Shown here piece after piece: positions 8,042-15,201 of a DNA stretch of 64,000 bases (the first letter of the stretch is position 1; each line of letters opens with the position of its first letter). The position numbers and the translations under genes were made by a program. The notes below the pieces were generated by a model. That model ran no database searches. It worked only from the letters and a program-made list of their open reading frames with translations, and was not told the origin of the DNA. The stretch is from Bradyrhizobium sp. CSA207. GTDB taxonomy: Bacteria > Pseudomonadota > Alphaproteobacteria > Rhizobiales > Xanthobacteraceae. Location: assembly GCF_029051685.1 (NCBI RefSeq), contig NZ_JAACFT010000034.1, forward strand, positions 1-64,000. The letters run 5' to 3'.

Positions 8042-8641
8042 ATGTCCAAGAAGCAGTTGTTTGCCCTCATCGTTTGTTCCGCTGCCCTTGCCGGCACCGG
8101 TGCTCTGGCCGGCGTCATGCAGGCCCCTGCCGACACCGAACAGCAAAGCGCGACGGCGCAGGGCAATGTCGAGGAGGCAGCCGTCCGCCGCGTGCTGGAG
8201 CAGTTCCACACCACAAAGGTCCCACTCGGTCAGGCCATGGCGATTGCGGAGCGTCTGCACGATGGGTCGAGGACCGCAGACATCAGCTTCGAAATATCCG
8301 GTCCGCCGGTCTACCGCGTGCGCACGATCAAGAACGAGCGGGTCTTTGAGAATGTCATCGATGCGAACACCGGAAGGGTATCGCAAACGGAGATCGCGTC
8401 ATCGCTCAAGGAGCTCGATCGCGCAGATCTCGCCAACATCATCGCGCTGAAGTGGATCAAGCAGGAGCTGTCGGACGCGGTGCGGGTCGCCGAGAAAGCC
8501 GCGGAGGGAAACGCGCTCGCCGGTGGGCTGATGAAACAGGACGGCAAACTCAACTTCGTGGTCGTTATCGCCACCGGCGACCGCTTGAAGGAAGTCATGC
8601 TCGAACCGCCCAAGGTGGGGCAACGGTCGGTCCAACACTAA
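8042..8641 (+). CDS. Secreted PepSY-like domain protein
   Basis: 199 aa from ATG 8042 (in-frame alternative 8015). A signal peptide (KQLFALIVCSAALAGTGALAG) is followed by an alpha/beta region with the PepSY pattern: QAMAIAERLHDGSRTADISF, then YRVRTIKNERVFENVIDANT. A second helical region rich in Ala/Glu follows. PepSY domains are extracytoplasmic and often act as protease inhibitors or in redox/iron proteins, but the role here is unknown. It is the last intact gene of the run that begins at 6824; the third TetR-type site lies 58 bp downstream. Confidence 0.7.
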   Translation: MSKKQLFALIVCSAALAGTGALAGVMQAPADTEQQSATAQGNVEEAAVRRVLEQFHTTKVPLGQAMAIAERLHDGSRTADISFEISGPPVYRVRTIKNERVFENVIDANTGRVSQTEIASSLKELDRADLANIIALKWIKQELSDAVRVAEKAAEGNALAGGLMKQDGKLNFVVVIATGDRLKEVMLEPPKVGQRSVQH

Positions 8642-8698
8642 GCGCTGGTCGGCCACCGCGCACGACCTCGTGCGTTGCCAAGGCGCGGAAATGTATAT

Positions 8699-8713
8699 AC
8701 TATACCGTATAGT
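8699..8713. promoter_or_regulatory. TetR-type operator, copy 3 (perfect palindrome)
   Basis: ACTATACCGTATAGT has two perfect 7-bp arms around a central C. It is the best copy of the motif found at 4587 and 6791. It now precedes only the truncated patatin remnant, so it probably once regulated a patatin/acetoacetate decarboxylase/hydroxybutyrate dehydrogenase operon. Confidence 0.7.
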
Positions 8714-8794
8714 TTCGTTTCCCGGCCGTTCCTTGCCCTTCGCAAAGCGTCAGCCCTCGATCACCGAAAGCAAGCCAGACCATGAATATCCAGC

Positions 8795-9461
8795 CTGACA
8801 CGCTTCAGCGCAGGCGCGGTTAACGTGAGAACGGGCAATTTCGTTTATTTCGACAACAGCACCCACACGATTCGCTCCGAGCACATCATGGCAAGCGGCG
8901 CGCTGCCACCGGGCTTTCCCGCCGTGGAGATCGACGGCGAGGCATTACTGGGACGGCGGCCTTGTCTCCAACACGCCGCTGCAATGGGTGATCGATGCGG
9001 GTGTGCCGCAGGACATGCTGGCGTTTCAGGTCGATCTCTGGAGCGCGAAGGGACAGCTTCCGGGCAATCTGCCCGAGGTCGTCACGCGTCAGAAGGAAAT
9101 TCAATATTCCAGTCGCACGCGCGCGAGCACCGGCCAGTTCAAGCACGTGCAGCGCCTGCGGCGTGCGCTCACGACGCTCCTGGACCGGAGTCCCGAAGAA
9201 CTCAGGGAGCACGAGGATGTGAAGCTCCTGAACACCGCGGTGTCTCCCAATGTCTACAACATCGTCCACCTGATCTATCGGGCGCGCAACCACGAAGGCC
9301 ACTCCAAGGACTACGAATTCTCCCGCCTTTCGATGCAAGACCATTGGCGCGCCGGCTACCACGATGCGCTGCGCACCCTGCGCCATCCCGAGGTGCTCGC
9401 ACGCCCGGTCACCCCGGACGGGGTTTTCACATTCGATCTCGAGCACGATGGCCGTGAGTAG
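8795..9461 (+). pseudogene. Patatin-like phospholipase, 5'-truncated and frameshifted
   Basis: C-terminal half of a patatin-family acyl hydrolase. Readable pieces are NVRTGNFVYFDNSTHTIRSE, MASGALPPGFPAVEIDGE and, after a one-base insertion near 8947, WDGGLVSNTPLQWVIDAG with the family's catalytic Asp motif DGG. The nucleophile motif GxSxG and the whole N-terminal half are missing; the reading begins within the family alignment at about 8795. The protein would have been ~380-400 aa. It stands directly after the perfect operator at 8699, so a deletion probably joined the promoter to the gene interior. Confidence 0.85.
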
Positions 9462-9490
9462 GAACGCTGATTTGGCGCACGGAGAACTGC

Positions 9491-9945
9491 ATGCGTGAGA
9501 ATGACGTGCGCAAGCGCACCTTTGCGATGCCGCTCACCCGCCCGGCCTATCCGCCACGCCCTTACCGGTTTGTGGATCGCGAGTACCTGCATCACCTATC
9601 GCACCGACCCGGCAAGGCTGCGCGCCGTGGTGCCCGAGCCGCTGGAACTCGATGACCGCAACCCGCTCGTCAAGTATGAATCCATTCGTATGCCGGACTC
9701 GAACGGCTTTGGCGATTACACGGAAAGCGGCCAGGTCATCCCCGTCTCATTCCGAGGGCGCAAGGGAGGCTACTCCCACTGCATGTTCCTCAACGACGAA
9801 GGGCCCATCGCAGGCGGACGCGAACTATGGGCTTCCCGAAGAAGCTCGGCCAGCCGACGTTACGAACCGAGATCGACACACTGATCGGTACGCTCGACTA
9901 TGGTCCGTTGCGGGTTGCGGCGGGCACGATGGGCTACAAACAGAA
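9491..9945 (+). pseudogene. Acetoacetate decarboxylase, frameshifted
   Basis: The start MRENDVRKRTFAMPLTRPAY with GGAGAACTGC before it is intact. A loss of about two bases near 9588 shifts the frame (continuing ITYRTDPARLRAVVPEPLEL), and a one-base loss near 9829 shifts it again (GFPKKLGQPTLRTEIDTL). The catalytic-Lys region KYESIRMPDSNGFGDY and the motif SFRGRKGGYSHCMF are recognisable. Coding similarity stops near 9945, where the text changes to a hydroxybutyrate dehydrogenase tail. Acetoacetate decarboxylase makes acetone and CO2 from acetoacetate; this copy cannot. Confidence 0.85.
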
Positions 9946-10122
9946 CGCACGCAAGATGCGGAGAGATGAGGTCATCAGCGACGTCCCGCTCGCGGCCCAA
10001 CCGACCAAGGAGTTCGTCACGGTCGAGCAGGTGGCCTCGCTCGCACTTTTTCTGTGCAGTGACGAGGCCGCGCAGATCACCGACGCCAATCTTGCGATCG
10101 ATGGTGGCTGGACGCTGCGTAG
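9946..10122 (+). pseudogene. 3-hydroxybutyrate dehydrogenase C-terminal fragment
   Basis: Only the last ~58 residues of an SDR-type D-3-hydroxybutyrate dehydrogenase remain: RRDEVISDVPLAAQPTKEFV, VEQVASLALFLCSDEAAQIT, LAIDGGW. A one-base loss changes the final Thr-Ala-Ala-stop, so the frame now runs on to 10237. It is fused directly to the acetoacetate decarboxylase remnant by an internal deletion. Patatin, decarboxylase and dehydrogenase are neighbouring genes of ketone-body/PHB metabolism in related genomes, so all three remnants come from one lost operon. Confidence 0.85.
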
Positions 10123-10308
10123 CACTCGCCGTCCGCCATTATCGAGCGCCGCGCAACAGCCAGGAAGGCGGAGTCGCTTGGAACGTCAATACTCCTCCCT
10201 CAAGTGGTTTCAGACGCAGACGCAGCGAGCAGCTTGACGCAGGTCAAGTGAGAAACGCCAAGCCGTGTGATGGTTGTCAGCGTATCGGCTAATCAATGGA
10301 GATCAGTC

Positions 10309-10917
10309 ATGTCAGAGCAGAGCACCATGCATCTTTACCTCAATTCGGCCAAGGAGCGGATCGACGAAATGGATGCCGCGCTGGCTTCCTTCGAGGTGGG
10401 GGCGACGGAGGCCAAGGCCGAGTCCATGGTGAAGGCCGATCAGATCATCGCCGATCTGAAGAAACGACGGGATGATTTTCAAGCGCAGCTCAAGACGCAA
10501 GCGGAGGCCGGCGAAGCCGCCTGGGCGCGCGCCAAGCCGGAGCTGGACAAGCACTGGGCCGGATTCGAAACGCAGATGAAGACCTATTTCGAGGGCACCG
10601 CCAAGCAGATCGAGCAGCAGCAGGCCACGTTCAAAGACATCGCAGCGGCGCAGGGTAAGGCGTGGCGCGACGCCGCGGAACGATTTCGTGAGGCGGCCGG
10701 CAAAGTGGCCGGAGCGCGGACCACCGATCTCGATGCCGCGCTCAAGCAGCTGAAGTCCGACGCGTCCCTGGCTGAAGCACGTCTCCAGAAGCTGAAGCAG
10801 GCGGGCAGCGAATCATGGTCGGTGCTGAGCGCCGCGTTGGCAGAATCCCGCAAGTCGTTCGATCAAGCCAGTCGGGCCGCGTGGGACACGCTGAGGGGCT
10901 CTGGCACGAAGAGCTGA
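10309..10917 (+). CDS. Phasin-like coiled-coil protein
   Basis: 202 aa from ATG 10309 with GGAGATCAGTC just before it. It is almost entirely helical, with heptads rich in Ala, Lys, Glu and Gln (DQIIADLKKRRDDFQAQLKT, KQIEQQQATFKDIAAAQG). It has no signal peptide or membrane helix. Composition and length resemble phasin-type or apolipoprotein-like proteins; the nearby PHB-metabolism remnant is consistent with granule association but proves nothing. It is intact although the genes just before it are decayed. Alternative: a generic stress-related coiled-coil protein. Confidence 0.6.
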   Translation: MSEQSTMHLYLNSAKERIDEMDAALASFEVGATEAKAESMVKADQIIADLKKRRDDFQAQLKTQAEAGEAAWARAKPELDKHWAGFETQMKTYFEGTAKQIEQQQATFKDIAAAQGKAWRDAAERFREAAGKVAGARTTDLDAALKQLKSDASLAEARLQKLKQAGSESWSVLSAALAESRKSFDQASRAAWDTLRGSGTKS

Positions 10918-11211
10918 ACCACCTTTATCCAGCTTCCGCTCGAACGATCCGGTTCTGCAGCAAGCGGCACCCTGCAGCAATGGGCAAACCGGATTGTCCG
11001 GGTTTCTCGCCCCGGTATGCTATTCTACGACGAGCGCGTAATCGATCTGTGTCATGGGATTTGCGCGCTGTATCGAATGAGTGAAGATGCAGAAACGAAC
11101 GAAAACGTCGCACAGCAATCTCACGGTGCGAAGACCAAAAAACGTCGCACAAGACCGCTTTTGTTCTCGGCGACTATTCTTGTAATTTATTGAAAGCGAA
11201 GGACTTTTATT

Positions 11212-11256
11212 TGGTGGGCGCACCAGGGCGCGAACCTGGGACCCGCTGATTAAGAG
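11212..11256 (-). tRNA. tRNA-Lys(CTT) 3' fragment, likely attachment-site scar
   Basis: Read on the minus strand, 11256 to 11212 gives the anticodon loop and 3' side of a tRNA: CTCTTAA loop (anticodon CTT), the 3' strand of the anticodon stem, variable loop GGGTCC, T-arm CCAGG-TTCGCGC-CCTGG, acceptor strand TGCGCCC, discriminator A and CCA. Upstream (above 11256) the D-arm and 5' acceptor strand are absent, so it cannot be a functional tRNA. Partial tRNA 3' ends of this size are left when an integrative element inserts at a tRNA gene. With this orientation the element would lie at higher coordinates. Confidence 0.75.
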
Positions 11257-11424
11257 GCGTATGATTTGCCAAGAAAATCAATGCCTATTCCGACAACTGG
11301 GCCGCTAGACCTGCGTTGAACTTTCAGTACGTTTTCTCTGTGTCGGAATGAATGGTTGTCTCAATTTGACCAGACCGGAGAAGCCGGCGGACAGGCGATG
11401 CGTGTTCCCGCAAATCAGTGGAGT

Positions 11425-11450
11425 TATACTCATTCCACCGAATGAGTATA
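11425..11450. repeat. Perfect 11-bp inverted repeat
   Basis: TATACTCATTC (11425-11435), loop CACC, GAATGAGTATA (11440-11450). It lies 37 bp past the stop of the hydantoinase gene on that gene's strand. It has no T-run and is AT-rich, so it is a poor intrinsic terminator. An operator or recombinase site is equally possible. Confidence 0.6.
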
Positions 11451-11487
11451 GCTATGCCGAGCCGACCCAACGAAATCGGGCGGAATT

Positions 11488-12843
11488 CTACGACGCCGGC
11501 TTTATGAAGACACCTGCTCCGGATTCCGACGTCACAGTCCTGCCGTCAAAGATTGGTCGCCCGCGCAGGAAAGTTGCCACCGGTCTGAAAGGCAGCTCGA
11601 TGCCCTCGTACGGGCTCCATCCCACAAAATTGTGCCCGCTGGCAGCAGGTTCGTAACGACGGGGATCGTGTGCCATCACCACAAGATCGGCGTCGCGGCC
11701 TGGCTCGATCGCACCCTTGCGATGGCCGATGCGAAACAATCGCGCAGGATTGGCCGCGAGCAGCCGAGCTGCCCATGTGAAATCCAGCCCGCGCTCGAAG
11801 AGACCTTTGAGCAGTAGCGCGTAAAGCACTTCGAGCCCTGGAACGCCCGACGCGTTCTTCAGCATCTCCGGGTCGTTCTTGCGGTTTTCCGACCAGCTTA
11901 CGTGATCGGTCGAGACGACCGTGACGTGGCCGGCTGCAAGGTGGCGCCACAACGCCTCCACCTCACGTCGCGGACGGATCGGTGGATTGACTTTCGCCTT
12001 ACCGCCTAACCGGGCAACATCGTTCTCTTCGTCGAGGAACAAGTAATGGATACATGCCTCGACGGTCGTGTCGTAGCCCTGGCGGCGATAGGACTCGCAC
12101 AGCTCGTAACCGCGCCCGACCGAACAGTGGACCACGTGGGCCGAGCAGCCAGTTTGAGCGCCGATCTCGTAGACCTCCGCCATCGGAAGCGTTTCGGTCA
12201 CAGGGGGGCGTGACAGCCCGTGCGCCCGGTAGTCGCAGATGCCGGATGCCTCGACCTCGGCGACCGCCGCCCGCACCATCTCGTCATTTTCGTTATGTAC
12301 GCCGGCGGCGAGATCACGCTTGGCGATCTCGGCAAAACATGCGTGCAGGGTCTGCGGGGGGATGCGAGGAAAGCGTTTGGAATCTGTGTTGAAGGTGGAG
12401 AATTTGAGAGCGGCGACGCCAGCATCGATCATGCCGGCGATTTGCGCGGGCCCCTCGTTGGGATCGACGGTGCCGTAGAGGGCGAAGTCGACGCGGGCCT
12501 GCGCGCCTGCCTCATCGATCTTCTGCCGGACGCGATCACCGTTGCAAACGAGAAAGCCGGCATCATAGGGCATGTCGACGATGGTGGTAACACCGCCTGC
12601 GGCCGCCGCCCGCGTCGACCACACGAAGTCCTCCTGATCTTTCTGCGAACGGGAATGCACTTGCGCATCGATGGCGCCAGGGAGGACGAATGCCGACCCG
12701 AAGTCGTAACGTTCCCGGGCCGCGGGCGCTGGTCCGTTGCCGACCCGCTCAACGAGCGCGCCCCGGATGGCTACATAGCCGTCGTCGAGAACGTGGTCGG
12801 TGCGGACAACCCGCCCGGTTACAACCAGATCGAAATCACTCAT
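11488..12843 (-). CDS. Hydantoinase/allantoinase-like cyclic amidohydrolase
   Basis: 451 aa metal-dependent amidohydrolase of the dihydropyrimidinase/allantoinase group, which opens cyclic amides such as hydantoins. Expected metal-site elements: Lys147 (GVAALKFSTF, the usual carbamylated Lys), His183 (GVHNENDEM), His239 (HVVHCS) and Asp313 (STDHVSW). The first motif, normally DxHxH, reads DAQVH: Gln61 replaces the first His while His63 remains. Last gene of the minus-strand cluster, 3 nt after the molybdoenzyme gene. Its place beside an N-carbamoyl hydrolase and a DUF917 protein suggests hydantoin-5-propionate as substrate, yielding an N-carbamoyl amino acid. This is inference; allantoin is the alternative. 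Confidence 0.85.
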   Translation of the reverse strand: MSDFDLVVTGRVVRTDHVLDDGYVAIRGALVERVGNGPAPAARERYDFGSAFVLPGAIDAQVHSRSQKDQEDFVWSTRAAAAGGVTTIVDMPYDAGFLVCNGDRVRQKIDEAGAQARVDFALYGTVDPNEGPAQIAGMIDAGVAALKFSTFNTDSKRFPRIPPQTLHACFAEIAKRDLAAGVHNENDEMVRAAVAEVEASGICDYRAHGLSRPPVTETLPMAEVYEIGAQTGCSAHVVHCSVGRGYELCESYRRQGYDTTVEACIHYLFLDEENDVARLGGKAKVNPPIRPRREVEALWRHLAAGHVTVVSTDHVSWSENRKNDPEMLKNASGVPGLEVLYALLLKGLFERGLDFTWAARLLAANPARLFRIGHRKGAIEPGRDADLVVMAHDPRRYEPAASGHNFVGWSPYEGIELPFRPVATFLRGRPIFDGRTVTSESGAGVFIKPAS

Positions 12844-12846
12844 GGA

Positions 12847-15195
12847 TCACCTTTCTATCTTCGGAAGATGCGATGACGCCGGCACGATGGCTGGCGGCGT
12901 GAAGGCGGTCACCGCAGGAACGGGCCCCTCGAATGCGACGACCTCGACCAAGGTCGTGTTACAGATCGGCGCCTGCGCAAGGCGAGAGGAGCCGTGATCA
13001 AGTGTCAGGACATTGGGATTGCCGTGCTTCTCGAGCGAACCCGCGATCTTTGGATCGGCGGGATCGTACCAGGCTCCGGTTGGCAGCTGCACCACGCCTT
13101 GCGACACCGCATCCGTCAGCACGGCACCGGCAAGACAAGCGCCGCGGTCGTTGAACACTTTGACGACATCGCCGTTCCGGATTCCGCGTATCGCCGCGTC
13201 CGACGGATGGAGGCGCAGCGGTGCGCGATCCGCTACCTTGCCGGCCCGGCTGACCGAGCCCTGGTCATACTGGCTGTGCAGTTTCTCGGCCGGCTGCGGC
13301 GACAGAAGGTGCAAGGGATAGCGCACCGTAAGCGGGCTCCCCAGCCACTCCGCCGGCTCGTGCCAAATGGCATGGCCGGGGCAGTCGTCGTAACCGAACG
13401 AGGCGATGCGCTTCGAGAATAGTTCAATTCGCCCGGAAGGGGTCGCGAGAGCATGGCGCACCGGGTCCTCGCGAAACGAACCGAGCAAGATGTGGGAGGT
13501 GGTGCGGCGCTTGGCTTCCGCATGCCCGCGCTGCCAGAACTCTGTGAATTCCGGCAAGGCGATCTCGTGAGCGGCCGCGGCCGATCGCGCCTCGGCGTAC
13601 ATGTTCCGGATCCATTCGGTCGCATCACGGCCGCCGGTGAATGCCTCCTCGATGCCGAGACGGGCGGCGAGTCCCGCAAAAATCGCGAAATCGTCACGCG
13701 CCTCACCCATCGGCGCGATCAGCTGCTTCATAGCGATCACCACATTTTCGCGGTTCGAAAAGGCGAGATCGTTGCGCTCAAGTGGCGTCGTGACCGGGAG
13801 CACGATGTCGGCGTGGCGGGCGGTCGCGGTCCAGTACGGCTCGTTAACGATAATCGTCTGGGGTCGCTGCCAGGCTTCGACGAGGCGATTGAGATCCTGG
13901 TGATGATGAAAGGGATTCCCGCCGGCCCAATAGACCAATCGGATATCCGGATAAGTCAGAACCTCGCCGTTGAATTCGAGGTGGCCGCCGGGATCGAGCA
14001 GCAAGTCGGTCAACCGCGCGACCGGAATAAAGCTAGTGACCGGGTTTTTTCCCTGCGGGAACGCCGGCCAGCGAAATCCGAGCTCCGCCCGTCCCATGCC
14101 ATTTGTCGACGAATACCCGAAGCCGAAACCGCCACCCGGCAATCCGATTTGGCCCAGCAGCGCAGCCAACGTTACCGCCATCCAGTAAGGCTGTTCCCCG
14201 TGGTCGGCCCGCTGGATCGCCCAATTGACGGCGATCATGGTACGCTTGGCAGCCATCTCTCGCGCCAGCGCGATGATCCGGTTCGCATCCAGGCCGGAGA
14301 GCGAGGCAGCCCAACGGGCTGTCTTCGGTACGCCATCATTCTCGCCCAACACGTAGGCGCGGACGGTATCGAAACCAACGCAGTAGCGTTCTACAAAGCC
14401 GGAATCATGCAGCCCCTCGGTGATCAGGACATGGGCAAGTCCCAGCATAACGGCAACATCGCTGTTGGGACGCAGTGACAGCCATTCGCTTGCTACACGA
14501 TCCGGACCATCGTCGCGCACCGGCGATACGGTGATGAAGCGCACCCCACGCTTGCCCGCCCGGCTGATGGCTTCGGTCGCCTCATGTCGGGCCGGTCCAC
14601 CTGCCTGCACCTGGGTGTTGCGGCGCGGCAGTCCGCCAAATGCAACGACGAGCTCGCTATGCTCGACGATTCCGTCCCACGTCGAATGGTTGCCGACGAG
14701 ACCGTCCATGCTTCCTATGATGTGCGGAAGAATGACCTCACCCGCAGCCGACGAGTAAGTCAAAACCGAACCGGTGCAGCCGCCAATCGAATTAAGGAAG
14801 CGATGGATCTGACTCTGGGCATGATGGAATCGGCCCGCGCTTGCCCAGCCGTAAGAGCCACCATAAATCGCCGAGTTTCCGTATCGGCTACGAATTCCGT
14901 CGAGCTCGGCCGCGACGAGCGCCTGCGCATCGTCCCAGGAGACTTCGACAAAGGGATCTGCACCACGTCGACCGCAAGGGCGCGATCGATCTCCCTCCAG
15001 CCATGCCCGACGTACGGCCGGACGCGCCACGCGGAGCGGCCCATCGACGGACCCGATCAGCGACTGGCCGATGGGAGATGGATCCGGATCGCCGCTCCAA
15101 GGTTCCACGCCGGTCAATCGACCGTCGTCAGTACGCAGTACATACGCACCCCAATGCGTGGCCGTCAGTGTCTTGCGAGAAGCGCCGGATCGCAT
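12847..15195 (-). CDS. Cytoplasmic biotin-sulfoxide-reductase-type molybdoenzyme
   Basis: 782 aa, DMSO-reductase superfamily, nearest in style to BisC/TorZ. It lacks the N-terminal Cys motif for an iron-sulfur cluster and shows no Tat signal, so it should be a cytoplasmic enzyme with only the bis-pterin Mo cofactor. Motifs: GGSYGWASAGRFH (about 112-124), the Mo-ligand Ser region TYSSAAGEVILPH (146-158), GGNPFHHHQDLNR, NEPYWTATARHADIVLP, and the C-terminal pterin-binding domain LHPSDAAIRGIRNGDVVKV. Such enzymes reduce S-oxides or N-oxides. In this cluster it may reduce a sulfur- or nitrogen-oxidised form of the substrate (inference). It starts 6 nt after the urocanase-like stop. Confidence 0.88.
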   Translation of the reverse strand: MRSGASRKTLTATHWGAYVLRTDDGRLTGVEPWSGDPDPSPIGQSLIGSVDGPLRVARPAVRRAWLEGDRSRPCGRRGADPFVEVSWDDAQALVAAELDGIRSRYGNSAIYGGSYGWASAGRFHHAQSQIHRFLNSIGGCTGSVLTYSSAAGEVILPHIIGSMDGLVGNHSTWDGIVEHSELVVAFGGLPRRNTQVQAGGPARHEATEAISRAGKRGVRFITVSPVRDDGPDRVASEWLSLRPNSDVAVMLGLAHVLITEGLHDSGFVERYCVGFDTVRAYVLGENDGVPKTARWAASLSGLDANRIIALAREMAAKRTMIAVNWAIQRADHGEQPYWMAVTLAALLGQIGLPGGGFGFGYSSTNGMGRAELGFRWPAFPQGKNPVTSFIPVARLTDLLLDPGGHLEFNGEVLTYPDIRLVYWAGGNPFHHHQDLNRLVEAWQRPQTIIVNEPYWTATARHADIVLPVTTPLERNDLAFSNRENVVIAMKQLIAPMGEARDDFAIFAGLAARLGIEEAFTGGRDATEWIRNMYAEARSAAAAHEIALPEFTEFWQRGHAEAKRRTTSHILLGSFREDPVRHALATPSGRIELFSKRIASFGYDDCPGHAIWHEPAEWLGSPLTVRYPLHLLSPQPAEKLHSQYDQGSVSRAGKVADRAPLRLHPSDAAIRGIRNGDVVKVFNDRGACLAGAVLTDAVSQGVVQLPTGAWYDPADPKIAGSLEKHGNPNVLTLDHGSSRLAQAPICNTTLVEVVAFEGPVPAVTAFTPPAIVPASSHLPKIER

Positions 15196-15201
15196 ATCGG
15201 T

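Larger units (their letters stand above)
10918..11487. other. Gene-free stretch at the accessory-region border
   Basis: No convincing coding frame on either strand. It contains the tRNA-Lys 3' fragment (11212-11256), a 9-bp inverted pair ATTCCGACA (11287-11295) / TGTCGGAAT (11341-11349), and an 11-bp hairpin (11425-11450). I see no integrase gene here. Confidence 0.6.

Noticed and set aside
11212..11256. Complete functional tRNA gene
   Set aside because: No D-arm or 5' acceptor strand can be found above 11256; only the 3' half is present.
11425..11450. Intrinsic terminator
   Set aside because: The stem is AT-rich and no T-run follows on either strand.
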